A stretch of DNA of 64,000 nucleotides from Lentibacillus saliphilus (GTDB lineage Bacteria > Bacillota > Bacilli > Bacillales > Amphibacillaceae): positions 111,228 to 175,227 of the forward strand of contig NZ_JABJXD010000006.1 of assembly GCF_019093865.1 (NCBI RefSeq), given 5' to 3'. The translations under genes and the position numbers were made by a program. The notes under the pieces are model-generated. The model saw nothing but the letters and a program-made list of their open reading frames with translations, had not been told where the DNA came from and made no database searches. This document shows positions 52,922 through 62,106 of the stretch, piece by piece. Position 1 is the stretch's first letter, and every line of letters begins with the position of its first letter.

Positions 52922-53869
52922 TTGGGACTCATGGAAAACATACATAAGAGTAAAGCGGCAATTCAGCAGGTGATCGTTGGTCATGATGAAGTCATCGAGC
53001 TCATGTTTGTGGCATTGCTCGCTAAAGGGCATGTGATTTTGGAAAGCGTCCCTGGCTCAGGTAAAACGAAGCTGGCTAAAGCATTTGCAAGAGTCATAGA
53101 CGGGGATTTTAGTCGGATTCAGTTTACACCTGATGTTTTACCGAGTGATGTAACGGGCATTCAATTTTTAAACCCTAAAACGAAGGAATTTGAACTGAGA
53201 GTTGGACCTGCTAAAACAAATATATTACTAGCGGATGAAATTAATCGGGCCACGCCACGTACCCAGTCAAGCTTACTCGAGGTTATGGAGGAGCAACAAA
53301 TGACGATTGACGGGATTACAGTTCATGTCCCATTGCCGTTTCTTGTAATGGCGACGCAAAATCCTGTTGAAAGCAATCGGGGGACATTCCCGTTACCAGA
53401 GGCACAGCTTGATCGGTTTTTGATGAAAATAAAAATGAACTACCTTTCATTTGATGATGAAAAAACAATATTATCGCGCTATAGACAACATGATCCGCTA
53501 GACGATGTAACCGCAATCTTGTCTTGTGACGACATCGTTCAATTGCAACAGTCTGTTTCTGAGGTCGCGGTGTCTGATGTGGTGGAAAATTATTTACTTA
53601 ATATCATACATCAGACGCGAACAGATCCTGATATTGAGCTTGGTGTCAGTTCACGTGCTGCACTTGCACTTATGCGAGCTGGGCAAGCAAAAGCTTTTAT
53701 TGCGGGAAGAACGTTCGTATCCCCAGCGGACATTAAGACCTTGGCGGCACCGGTGTTAGAGCATAGAATTGTTTTGTCGATGGAAGCATCGATCCAAAAA
53801 ACGAAACAACACGTCATTCGGGCACTTTTAGAGCGTGTTGATGTACCCGTAGAACTTGGTGTCGAGTAG
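52922..53869 (+). CDS. MoxR-family AAA ATPase
   Basis: AAA chaperone-like ATPase of about 315 residues with Walker A ESVPGSGKTKLAKA, Walker B ILLADEINRATPRTQ, sensor 1 MATQNPVE, and the arginine-finger/lid region PEAQLDRFLMK. The start is uncertain: TTG at 52922 lies 6 bases after GGGGGG, while ATG at 52931 is too far. MoxR genes nearly always precede DUF58 and transglutaminase genes; here none follows, so it is an orphan. Confidence 0.85.
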   Translation: MGLMENIHKSKAAIQQVIVGHDEVIELMFVALLAKGHVILESVPGSGKTKLAKAFARVIDGDFSRIQFTPDVLPSDVTGIQFLNPKTKEFELRVGPAKTNILLADEINRATPRTQSSLLEVMEEQQMTIDGITVHVPLPFLVMATQNPVESNRGTFPLPEAQLDRFLMKIKMNYLSFDDEKTILSRYRQHDPLDDVTAILSCDDIVQLQQSVSEVAVSDVVENYLLNIIHQTRTDPDIELGVSSRAALALMRAGQAKAFIAGRTFVSPADIKTLAAPVLEHRIVLSMEASIQKTKQHVIRALLERVDVPVELGVE

Positions 53870-53964
53870 TGGTGAGCGTGTGAACATTTGGAGCTATAAT
53901 CCATTCAATTTGAAACGTTGATCTTAACCGTCCTAAAATATCACTCGTATATACTCTTTTTAAT

Positions 53965-53979
53965 TGAGAATCGTTATCA
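53965..53979. promoter_or_regulatory. Fur-box-like operator
   Basis: TGAGAATCGTTATCA matches the 15-base Fur core TGATAATNATTATCA at 13 positions (central base free). It lies 55 bases upstream of the reductase start codon. A weaker TGATTCATATCATTGA follows at about 54007. Confidence 0.6.
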
Positions 53980-54034
53980 GTTGCTGTATAGTAAACAGTA
54001 CCATATGATTCATATCATTGATTAAGGAGAATAT

Positions 54035-54754
54035 ATGATGCACATATACTGGACTAAAATAAATCAGATTATTGAAGAAACACCTGAGGTAAAAACGTAT
54101 TTGCTCGATTGTCCGGAAGACTTTACATGGGAAGAAGGGGCCCACACCCATTTCGCACTGGAAGGTTTTAATCACGGAGATAAACCGAACCGCAGCTTGA
54201 TTCGCCACATGTCAATATCCACTTTACCTCACGAAAATGCAATCGGAATTACAACACGTATCAAAGAACAGTGTTCAGAGTTTAAAACGATTTTAAGACA
54301 TCTTGAGGCTGGCGATGAAGTTGCTATATTTAAAACGCATTCGAATGTTCCACTTAAAAGAGAAGACAAAAATGTGTATCTGCTGTCATCGGGTGTCGGT
54401 CTGGCAACATTCAGACCGCTTGTACTCGATTATTTCGAACGTGCTGACAAGGTCAATCAAATTCATTCCCTTAACATCGATTCATCAAAGCAATTCTTGT
54501 TCCCTAACATTTTTGAATCCGCACCTGAGAAGAAGTTCACATCACAGTTTGTCGACAATCGTAAAGATTACTATGAGGAAGTGAAAAAACTGGCTGCGGA
54601 TCATGAGGGACTTTTCTATATTGTCGGTAGCGATGAATTCATCGTTCAGAACATTGAAGTACTCCGTGAACGAGGAATCAGTTCGGAACAAATTATGCTC
54701 GACAAGCATGAACATCAATTGCCTGAGTTTTTATCGTTTGACCTTTCCGTTTAA
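54035..54754 (+). CDS. Ferredoxin-reductase-like FAD/NAD oxidoreductase
   Basis: 239 residues with the two-domain build of flavohemoglobin/ferredoxin reductases but no globin or iron-sulfur domain. An N-terminal FAD barrel (about 1-105) has RSLIRHMSIS in the place of the usual RxYS flavin motif. The NAD-binding half has LLSSGVGLATFRPLV and FYIVGSDEFIVQNIEVLRE. ATG after AAGGAG. The Fur-like box upstream suggests induction under low iron, so reduction of ferric siderophore or heme is plausible. Substrate unknown. Confidence 0.8.
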   Translation: MMHIYWTKINQIIEETPEVKTYLLDCPEDFTWEEGAHTHFALEGFNHGDKPNRSLIRHMSISTLPHENAIGITTRIKEQCSEFKTILRHLEAGDEVAIFKTHSNVPLKREDKNVYLLSSGVGLATFRPLVLDYFERADKVNQIHSLNIDSSKQFLFPNIFESAPEKKFTSQFVDNRKDYYEEVKKLAADHEGLFYIVGSDEFIVQNIEVLRERGISSEQIMLDKHEHQLPEFLSFDLSV

Positions 54755-54860
54755 TCGAGATGAGATCGTTTCTTGCAAAATATTATCTAACTACTCCTTG
54801 GCTGGGCAATTGTAGAAAAACTAGAAAGATAGTAAGTGCTGCTTGAAAGAGGTGAAACTC

Positions 54861-55160
54861 ATGCCAACATGTCAACAATGTGGTAAAAGATGGACCTGGA
54901 AGCAAACGATGCGAGCGTCTTTTACGTTAGACACGGGTTATATGTGCCCTTATTGCGAAACGAAGCAATATCTGACGAAAAAAGCTCGGCATAAAACGAG
55001 TGCAACGGTTTTTGTCATTCCTATATCATTATTATTGCCTGTTTTTTTCGATATGCAATGGTACGTTCTTGTGCCTATTTATTTGAGTGTGGGCGTGTTG
55101 ATTTTTCTAATTCAACCATTTTTAATGGACCTATCAAATGACGAAGAGCCACTTTGGTAG
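54861..55160 (+). CDS. Small zinc-ribbon membrane protein (CXXC-20-CXXC type)
   Basis: ATG at 54861 after GAGGTGA gives 99 residues. Two CxxC pairs (CQQC at the N-terminus and CPYC about 21 residues later) with RWTWKQTMRASFTLDTGYM between resemble the Bacillaceae family named for this spacing. Two membrane helices follow (about 49-65 and 68-87). The zinc ribbon is presumably cytoplasmic. Function unknown. Confidence 0.7.
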   Translation: MPTCQQCGKRWTWKQTMRASFTLDTGYMCPYCETKQYLTKKARHKTSATVFVIPISLLLPVFFDMQWYVLVPIYLSVGVLIFLIQPFLMDLSNDEEPLW

Positions 55161-55251
55161 CGACATGACGCTCATATAAGTGTGTTTTTTATTGCGCTTT
55201 AAACGGGCAGATGTCAGTGAAACGATTGACATCTTCCCGCTTTTATAAAAC

Positions 55252-55941
55252 CTACATCAACTGTTGCTTAATGTGTGCAATGGCCGTTTCGGCAAGAGGC
55301 TGATCAAACCTTCCGTCCACTCTCATCGCTGACCCGAAGTGATAATCCTTTGCCCCAATCTGTTGATGAAGTGCGCTAATGTTAGCTGCACTGAGACCGC
55401 TCCCAGGCATAATACGCGGACCACCAGATTTTTCAGACAAGGTAACGAGCTGCTTTAACATCGCGGCCCCTTCTGCACATGTTTTCTTTCCACCGGATGT
55501 TAAAATACGCGAAATATGCTGGCTGTATTTTGACAAAATGGCATAGGCGTCAAGCTGAGACTGGGCGTCATCAAACGCTCTATGAAAGGTTATGTCCATC
55601 TCTGGTGCCAGCTCTATCACCTTCGTTAAGAGCTGTTCATCGACCTGACCATCCTCAGTAAGACAGCCAAAGACGATTCGCGTCCCCCCTAATTGCTGGA
55701 TAATGGAAATATCCTCTTTTATGACGTGCCAATCTTCTGTTGTATATGTAAATCCGTAGCTGTGCGGGCGCACCATGACGTGAACGGGAAGTGGTGCGCT
55801 TGAGAGCACACGTGCTAGAGTGCCATAGCTTGGTGTCAGTCCCCCTTCCTGCATGGCACTGACGAGCTCGACTCGATCAGCTCCGAGCTTCTTCGCTTGC
55901 AACGTATCTCTTTCATTAAGTGTAATGACTTCAATATTCAC
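55252..55941 (-). CDS. cutC: CutC family copper-homeostasis protein
   Basis: TIM-barrel protein of about 229 residues: ADRVELVSAMQEGGLTPSYG, HVMVRPHSYGF, FGCLTEDGQVD, TFHRAFDD, RILTSGGKKTC, IMPGSGL. GTG at 55941 is preferred because ATG at 55947 directly abuts GAGGTG. Linked to copper tolerance in E. coli, but its real activity is unsettled. It follows the P1 peptidase gene by 16 bases and is probably cotranscribed. Confidence 0.9.
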   Translation of the reverse strand: MNIEVITLNERDTLQAKKLGADRVELVSAMQEGGLTPSYGTLARVLSSAPLPVHVMVRPHSYGFTYTTEDWHVIKEDISIIQQLGGTRIVFGCLTEDGQVDEQLLTKVIELAPEMDITFHRAFDDAQSQLDAYAILSKYSQHISRILTSGGKKTCAEGAAMLKQLVTLSEKSGGPRIMPGSGLSAANISALHQQIGAKDYHFGSAMRVDGRFDQPLAETAIAHIKQQLM

Positions 55942-55957
55942 TTTCATCACCTCATCA

Positions 55958-56965
55958 TTAATAGTCGGGACAATCGTGTGGCAAGGGCGCCTTTTGAACA
56001 ACGCGTCCTTTACGTCCTACAGTTGTTTCTGCGCGACTTAAGGCATTCATAATGGCTGCTTCAGTCGTTTCAACAACGGCTTGAAATAAGTTGTTCATCA
56101 CTGGACTATCATCAGGAATAAACGACATATGCTGCATGTTCTTTGACGGGTCTTTCTGGTGTGTGTTAGCCGTTGAAAATGCAATGGCAATGTCGCCACT
56201 TCCATGTGCAATGATGCTCCCTGTTCGGGCAAGCCCTGCTGTCGTTCTTTTGGCCAAGCGTTTTAATTGTCGGTCATAGAGTGGGGCATCTGTTGCCAAA
56301 ATGATCATTATAGATCCGTCGGCTGGTTCGGTTTCAGCTTCTGACCATTGTGCAAATTGTGCATGCTCAGGTTTTCCAAAGTTTGTTAAGACGAGACAGC
56401 CAACTGTGTAGCCGTCTTCTTCAGTAGGTACGATGCGCGAAGCAGACCCGATGCCGCCTTTATAGCCAAAGCAAATCATCCCTTTTCCAGCACCCACTGC
56501 CCCTTGCTCGACAGGGCCACTATGAGCTGATTCGATTGCTTGAATCGCGTGTTCAGGCGTAACAGCCATATGTCGCATCGAATTTAAATAGCTATCATTA
56601 CACTCTCCAACAACGACATTGAGAGAGCTTGCTGTGTCACCAATCGTGTCGTTCTTTTGTAACATGTATTGCAGCGTACCTTGAAGCACTGCACCGACAC
56701 TGAACGTATTCGTCAGCATAATCGGTGATTCTAATTGCCCGAGTTCATCAAGCTGAACAAGTCCAACAGATTTTCCAAAGCCATTAATCACATGACTCGC
56801 GGCAGGTACTGTGTTTGAAAATAAATCATTCCCATGGGGCAAAATGGCTGTAATGCCAGTACAAACCCGCTCTGAATCAGGCAATGATTGCTCAATTGTG
56901 ACATGACCGACCTTCACCCCAAGTACGTCAGTTATACAGTTATGAGGTCCTTTTTCCAGCTGCAT
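55958..56965 (-). CDS. P1/S58 family aminopeptidase (DmpA-like)
   Basis: 335 residues of the N-terminal-nucleophile S58 fold. The precursor is cut before the catalytic serine, seen here in YKGGIGSASRIV at about residue 174. GHVTIEQ, GFGKSVGLVQLDELG and NVVVGECND are family segments. Relatives include DmpA D-aminopeptidase and BapA. ATG preceded by AAAGGAG. A short operon with cutC. Confidence 0.88.
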   Translation of the reverse strand: MQLEKGPHNCITDVLGVKVGHVTIEQSLPDSERVCTGITAILPHGNDLFSNTVPAASHVINGFGKSVGLVQLDELGQLESPIMLTNTFSVGAVLQGTLQYMLQKNDTIGDTASSLNVVVGECNDSYLNSMRHMAVTPEHAIQAIESAHSGPVEQGAVGAGKGMICFGYKGGIGSASRIVPTEEDGYTVGCLVLTNFGKPEHAQFAQWSEAETEPADGSIMIILATDAPLYDRQLKRLAKRTTAGLARTGSIIAHGSGDIAIAFSTANTHQKDPSKNMQHMSFIPDDSPVMNNLFQAVVETTEAAIMNALSRAETTVGRKGRVVQKAPLPHDCPDY

Positions 56966-57105
56966 AAGTGCCGCTCCTTTCTCCGTCGTTATACTGGACT
57001 TGGAGTCATTACTTATAGCTTACCATCACGCTGACTGAAATGCATGAATGAAACAGGAAGGAACATATAGTCATAATACAAGCATTTTTATTGGAGGCTA
57101 ATCGC

Positions 57106-57549
57106 ATGTGGACAGAATTCAAGGAATTCGCTGTACGGGGAAATGTTATAGATTTGGCTGTCGCTGTTGTCATTGGCGCAGCCTTTGGTAAAGTCGTTTC
57201 GTCACTGGTAGAGAACATTATGACACCAATCTTTAGTCTGTTTCTAGATGTCGTTGACGTGTCATATTTAACATTAACCATTGCTGACACGGATATTTTT
57301 TATGGGATGTTTATTCAGTCGATACTTGATTTTGTATTGATTTCAATGGCGACCTTCTTTTTAATTCGGATGATTAATCGTTTTAGAAGAGAAAATGAGA
57401 AGGAAGCTGAAACCGGTAAAAATAAGCAAGAACAGGTGCTAAAGGAAATCCGTGATCTATTGAAGGAAAAGCACCCTGTGAAGCCAACTGCGCATCATCA
57501 GAAACTGATTGTTCATATATCGGGAAAGAGATATGATCCACGGAAGTAG
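57106..57549 (+). CDS. mscL: Large-conductance mechanosensitive channel
   Basis: 147 residues. N-terminal amphipathic helix and TM1 (MWTEFKEFAVRGNVIDLAVAV, by position 1-21), VIGAAFGKVVSSLVENIMTP, TM2 (about 68-90) and a cytoplasmic helix ending in an unusual basic tail of about 30 residues beyond the normal end. MscL relieves turgor in osmotic downshock. ATG at 57106 follows TTGGAGG. The 260-base gap after it shows no clear feature. Confidence 0.95.
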   Translation: MWTEFKEFAVRGNVIDLAVAVVIGAAFGKVVSSLVENIMTPIFSLFLDVVDVSYLTLTIADTDIFYGMFIQSILDFVLISMATFFLIRMINRFRRENEKEAETGKNKQEQVLKEIRDLLKEKHPVKPTAHHQKLIVHISGKRYDPRK

Positions 57550-57814
57550 GCGATTCCGGTTCCTGTAAAATGACTGGCCTGATCTAGGAGAATACGCCTT
57601 ACTTCCAAAAAGACAGACGAGGAAAGACCTCATCTTTATTAAGGTCAAGCTGTTTAATACCTTATCAATAAGAGTCATGATAAAATAACATGGATGATTA
57701 ACCGACGATTCAAAGCATGTTCGTTTTTTTTATAAAAAGCGGTCATACTTTCATCAAATTTTCACATACGCCATGTACAATGAAGGTGAATTGCCACGAT
57801 CAGGAGGAAGATAT

Positions 57815-58465
57815 ATGCCATCAGCATGGGTATTGACATCAATTGCGATATTAGCCGGAAGCTTTTTAGCCGGGTTTATATTGTATTTTGGTTTAACGCC
57901 ACTTAAGAAGCAGGAACGCAAGAAACAATTGGAAGATGTGTTAGGGACGGTCATTAATTTCATCATTTACATATGGCTTGGAAAACTGCTTTGGGGGCTG
58001 CCGACACTCATTCAAGATCCGCTTGCGGTGCTGGCATACCCGAGTGATTCGAAAGCCTTTTATTTGGCGACGTTGTTTAGTGCCATTCATCTCGCCTATA
58101 AAGCATATAAACACGGGCTCGCGCTCTGGTCACATTTGAGTGCGTTGTTATACGTGTTTATCGGTGCGTCGTTTACGTTTGAATTTATTAGTATGAATAC
58201 AGCGGGTGGTGGCCAATCATGGATGGTCTTAGCTTTACTGTTTGTGCTCTTACTTATGATGATCGCTTTGCAAAATCGAATGACTATAAAGCTGCACCTC
58301 TCGTTCATTGTGTTTTTGTGGGGCGCTGGGTATACAGCTTTAAGCTTCATTCTCCCTTATGTGGCGCTGTTTGATTACATGCTCGCTTGGTGGTATTTTG
58401 CCATATTTAGTATCACAGGGCTCGTTTGTTTCGTGATTCAATTAAGAAGGAAGGTGACAACATGA
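57815..58465 (+). CDS. Multi-pass membrane protein of a thiol-redox operon
   Basis: 216 residues with about seven hydrophobic helices and no soluble domain. ATG at 57815 after AGGAGG. Not recognised; it has no CxxC pair. Its stop overlaps the ccdA start by four bases, so it belongs to the same operon as ccdA and the thioredoxin-like gene, and may take part in their redox relay or in transport. Confidence 0.7.
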   Translation: MPSAWVLTSIAILAGSFLAGFILYFGLTPLKKQERKKQLEDVLGTVINFIIYIWLGKLLWGLPTLIQDPLAVLAYPSDSKAFYLATLFSAIHLAYKAYKHGLALWSHLSALLYVFIGASFTFEFISMNTAGGGQSWMVLALLFVLLLMMIALQNRMTIKLHLSFIVFLWGAGYTALSFILPYVALFDYMLAWWYFAIFSITGLVCFVIQLRRKVTT

Positions 58466-59205
58466 CTGGTGTAGCTGATCTATCGATATGGCTGGCGCTC
58501 GGCGCTGGTATGCTGTCTTTTTTATCACCGTGTACGTTGCCCATATTCCCAGCTTATTTGTCCTATATTACCGGAATGAGTGTTAAGGAATTGCAAACGA
58601 ATCAAGACATGAAAATACGGAGCAAGCTGCTCATTCACTCGGTCTTTTTCTTGCTCGGCGTGTCGCTCGTCTTTATTGGACTTGGTGTTGGTGTGTCGTT
58701 TTTAGGAACGTGGATTCAAGACTTGATGACGGGCACATCGGGTGTGTTACTCCAACGAATAGCCGGGATTTTCATTATTGTGATGGGCTTGTTTGTTGCG
58801 GGCTGGTTAAATATTCGTCTTTTTATGAGAGAAAAGCGGTTTAAAATGACACAAAAACCTGTCGGATATATTGGGACTATTTTTGTCGGTGTTGGCTTTG
58901 CGGCAGGCTGGACGCCTTGCATCGGACCGATTTTTGCTTCGATTTTATTTTTAGCAGCGAGTAATCCGGGGCAGGGTACGTTATATACGATTATGTATGT
59001 GATCGGATTTGCCTTGCCGTTTCTCATCTTAACCTTCTTCATCGGATCATCGCGATGGATCGTTCGCTATAGTGGTATCATTATGAAAGTCGGTGGATCG
59101 GTCATGATTTTAATGGGGGTTTTATTGTTTACTGGTCAAATGACGCGTATTTCCAATGCACTATTGAAGTTGGTTGAAAACACATGGCTGTCTAATTTGG
59201 GTTAG
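58462..59205 (+). CDS. ccdA: CcdA/DsbD-type thiol-disulfide transmembrane carrier
   Basis: 247 residues, six helices. The two redox cysteines sit in the paired motifs LSFLSPCTLPIFPAYLSY (helix 1) and GWTPCIGPIFA (helix 4). Such proteins pass electrons from cytoplasmic thioredoxin to outside thioredoxin-like proteins. The next gene encodes such a partner. ATG at 58462 after AAGGAAGGTGA. Confidence 0.9.
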   Translation: MTGVADLSIWLALGAGMLSFLSPCTLPIFPAYLSYITGMSVKELQTNQDMKIRSKLLIHSVFFLLGVSLVFIGLGVGVSFLGTWIQDLMTGTSGVLLQRIAGIFIIVMGLFVAGWLNIRLFMREKRFKMTQKPVGYIGTIFVGVGFAAGWTPCIGPIFASILFLAASNPGQGTLYTIMYVIGFALPFLILTFFIGSSRWIVRYSGIIMKVGGSVMILMGVLLFTGQMTRISNALLKLVENTWLSNLG

Positions 59206-59223
59206 TGTGGGAGGATGAATACA

Positions 59224-59805
59224 ATGAAAAAAGCGATTATTATTGTTGTAATTACCGCCATGTTCGGCTGGGCGATTTATGATTTTGTCATAAGCTCAGA
59301 TGCTGCAGATACAGCTGATCAAGCTGAGCAAAATGATGGTGGGGCTGGTGAAAATGATAATGACAGTGCAGGCGATCTTAAAGTCGGTCTTGATGTGGGA
59401 GATTTAGCGCCTGATTTTGAATTGACGACATTAAAGGGGGAAACAGTAAAGCTGTCTGATTATCGTGGGAAACGTGTGTTTCTCAATTTCTGGGCAACCT
59501 GGTGTGGCCCTTGTCGTGCGGAAATGCCTGATATGGAACAGTTTCACATTAATAAAAATGTCGTCATATTAGCGGTTAATTTAACGGAGTCAGAGTCGAA
59601 AAGAGAAGATGTACCACAATTTGTTGAGGACTTTGAATTAACGTTTCCAATTCTGATGGATGAAGAAACTGAGGTCGCTCATCTATATAAAATTCAACCG
59701 ATCCCCACAACCTACTTAATTGATTCCAACGGCATTATTCATCGTAAAGCCTTTGGGGCGTTGAATTATGAGTTGATGGTTCAAGAATTTGAAAAGATGG
59801 ATTAA
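59224..59805 (+). CDS. TlpA/ResA-like membrane-anchored thioredoxin
   Basis: 193 residues: an N-terminal signal-anchor (about 3-22), a Gly/Asp/Glu-rich linker (about 25-55), then a thioredoxin fold with WCGPC (C94, C97) and the cis-proline in QPIPTTYLID. ResA-like reductants keep cytochrome c thiols reduced. Electrons would come from the CcdA protein just upstream. ATG at 59224 after GGGAGG; ATG at 59215 is too close. Confidence 0.9.
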   Translation: MKKAIIIVVITAMFGWAIYDFVISSDAADTADQAEQNDGGAGENDNDSAGDLKVGLDVGDLAPDFELTTLKGETVKLSDYRGKRVFLNFWATWCGPCRAEMPDMEQFHINKNVVILAVNLTESESKREDVPQFVEDFELTFPILMDEETEVAHLYKIQPIPTTYLIDSNGIIHRKAFGALNYELMVQEFEKMD

Positions 59806-59831
59806 AGGCCACGATAACTGAGGTGTCTTAT

Positions 59832-60515
59832 ATGAAACAGACGATACTTGTCGTTGAAGATGATCCAATGATCCGGCAGCTCGTGCGGATTTACTTGGAA
59901 AAGGCTGGTTATGATGTTGTTGAAGCCGCAGATGGTGAAGTGGCTAAAACAGTTTTCCTAGATACCCATCCGTGTCTCGTCATCTTAGACTTAATGCTTC
60001 CCAAAGTGAGTGGGGAAGCTTTTTGTCATTGGGTTCAAAATGACGTTTCTGATGATGTATCGATCATTATGCTCTCTGCTAAAGCGCGGACAAAAGATAA
60101 AATTGATGGGTTAAAAATGGGGGCAGATGGATATGTAACGAAGCCGTTTGATCCGGAAGAGCTCATTGCTCAAGTAGAAGCCGTCCTGCGCAGAACCGGT
60201 CAGTTTTGCCAAAAAATCACCTATGACGGTTTGAGCATTATGCCAAGGAAGGGTCAAGTGCTTCTGTACGATAAGCCACTTGATTTAACAAAGCATGAAT
60301 TTACGCTGCTGTATCATTTAATGCAGGCACCGGATGTTGTCTTTTCTCGAGAAGCACTTATGGGGCAGCTTTATCCACACGAAGAATCGATCGTCATGGA
60401 TCGAACGATTGATGCCCATATTAAAAAGCTGCGCAGTAAAATTGAGGACATTCCTGCTGAACCGAAGCGGATTGTCACTGTTCGTGGAATGGGGTATAAA
60501 TATGCGACTCATTAA
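59832..60515 (+). CDS. OmpR/PhoB-family response regulator
   Basis: 227 residues. Receiver with VVEDDPM, phospho-aspartate in LVILDLMLPKVSG near 53, VTKPF; winged-helix output (LTKHEFTLLYHLM; TVRGMGYKY). ATG at 59832 after GAGGTG. It is fourth gene of the ccdA operon and overlaps its kinase gene by 14 bases. The context points to control of redox or envelope genes. Confidence 0.9.
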   Translation: MKQTILVVEDDPMIRQLVRIYLEKAGYDVVEAADGEVAKTVFLDTHPCLVILDLMLPKVSGEAFCHWVQNDVSDDVSIIMLSAKARTKDKIDGLKMGADGYVTKPFDPEELIAQVEAVLRRTGQFCQKITYDGLSIMPRKGQVLLYDKPLDLTKHEFTLLYHLMQAPDVVFSREALMGQLYPHEESIVMDRTIDAHIKKLRSKIEDIPAEPKRIVTVRGMGYKYATH

Positions 60516-61596
60516 TCGACTGTTGCCACATAGCTTGATTGGCCGCTTAACATTCGTCAATGTTGTTGTGATCGCTGGTGTGATTATTGCGAGCAGCTGG
60601 GCACTTTACAATACAGCGTGTTTTCTAGCTGAGGGGCTGGGGCGTTTAGATGAGCAGCGGCAGCTTATGTTTAATCGAACGCTGTTAAATTATTTGCTGA
60701 CGTTTATTATGACGTCCTTGATAGCAGGCGGTATTTTACATTTTTATCTCACTAAAAAACTACTAAAGCCTGTTCGTCAGCTGATCGCGTCAACAAAACA
60801 GATGCGGGCGGGAAAGTTTCCTGACCCATTGCCTGTTACGTCTCAAGATGAGCTCGGGTTATTTGTTGAACAGTATAATGCATTGATTGCGCAAATCGAA
60901 TTGAATGAAACAGAACGGCAGAAATACGTTCAAGATTTATCACATGAATTTCGTACACCTTTATCAAACTTGAATGGTTACTTAAAAGCTTTATCAAAAG
61001 GTGATATTGCTGGTGATATGGCTATGTACCAGGCGTTATATGAGGAATCTGTTCGGTTGACGTCAATGGTTGAGCAATTGGATCGGTTGAAGGAATGGGA
61101 CCACACCGCAAATCGATCGATTATGGCACGAGAAAGTGCTACGATGGAGGACGTGATCAAACAATCTGTCGCAATGTTTGACTGGAAGGCACAGGAACAA
61201 GGTATAACGCTTAAGGTAGATGTAGCTGACGCAGAAATGAGCATTCACCAAGAAGGTATTCAACAAGTGATCAGTAATTTCCTTGATAATGCAATTCGGT
61301 ATTATGAGGGAAACGGTCCAGTCGAGGTCATTGGGCATCCTTCTGGGAAAGGTTATCGTGTCAATGTTACCGGACCAAGTATAGACATTCCTGCCGACGC
61401 AAAGCAGCACATTTTTGATCGTTTTTATAGGGTTGATGCATCACGAAGTCGAGAAACAGGTGGCAGTGGTTTAGGGCTGTCTATTGCCAGGGAAATAATT
61501 ACGCAGCATGGTGGAGAAATAGGTGTTACAACGTATCCTGATTCCCATTTAACGACATTTTGGTTTGAGTTACCGCAAAATGTATCGGTTGATTAA
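60502..61596 (+). CDS. Membrane sensor histidine kinase
   Basis: 364 residues from ATG 60502, overlapping the regulator. Two membrane helices (about 17-33 and 58-79) enclose a very short extracellular loop of about 25 residues that carries a single cysteine (NTACFLAEG, near residue 40). Then HAMP (80-135), HisKA (LSHEFRTPLSN) and HATPase_c (NFLDNAIRYYE, GGSGLGLSIAREI). The lone cysteine beside a CcdA-TlpA pair hints at thiol sensing. Confidence 0.9.
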   Translation: MRLINRLLPHSLIGRLTFVNVVVIAGVIIASSWALYNTACFLAEGLGRLDEQRQLMFNRTLLNYLLTFIMTSLIAGGILHFYLTKKLLKPVRQLIASTKQMRAGKFPDPLPVTSQDELGLFVEQYNALIAQIELNETERQKYVQDLSHEFRTPLSNLNGYLKALSKGDIAGDMAMYQALYEESVRLTSMVEQLDRLKEWDHTANRSIMARESATMEDVIKQSVAMFDWKAQEQGITLKVDVADAEMSIHQEGIQQVISNFLDNAIRYYEGNGPVEVIGHPSGKGYRVNVTGPSIDIPADAKQHIFDRFYRVDASRSRETGGSGLGLSIAREIITQHGGEIGVTTYPDSHLTTFWFELPQNVSVD

Positions 61597-61668
61597 AGAC
61601 ATGAATGTGGAAAAAACGTCTGTAATCCGCTAAACTTGACCTGACGTCATTGATAGGGGGGATAAACG

Positions 61669-61866
61669 ATTAAATTTCTGTTGTATCAAATTCTTGCTAT
61701 AGCTGTTATTTGGTCTGGTATGGCTTTCTTTTTAGAGCACCTAGAAGGCTTAGAGAAAGTAATATTTTATGTCGTAACCGGTTGGCTCATTTTTTTAGTC
61801 ATAGCACTCATGAAAAATGTCGTTATGAATCGCCGCCGTTCAGAAGACAAGAACCCGCAAAGGTAA
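61669..61866 (+). CDS. Small two-helix membrane protein with probable ATT start
   Basis: The only good ribosome site, TAGGGGGG, is followed 7 bases later by an in-frame ATT (61669); the alternative TTG at 61681 has no site at that spacing. Product about 65 residues: two helices (about 5-20 and 30-50) and a basic, polar end (NRRRSEDKNPQR). Function unknown. It starts 72 bases after the kinase stop. Confidence 0.5.
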   Translation: MKFLLYQILAIAVIWSGMAFFLEHLEGLEKVIFYVVTGWLIFLVIALMKNVVMNRRRSEDKNPQR

Positions 61867-62106
61867 AACTTTTGACAGGGTTCTTTCGTTATTGGATATG
61901 AAAAAATGTTAGGTGCGTGTTTGCAAATGAAGCGCAATCGATTAAACTAACTACATAGTCATTAAAGGACATGCTCTCTCGAAGCTACGGGTGTATGTAA
62001 CGAACTGCATGTGTTGGCACATCAATGACGACGAAATTTTATAAGAACAAGAAGCGGGAATGCAGTTTTTAAAGAAGCAGTCCGAACATCAGGGAGATGA
62101 ACAACA

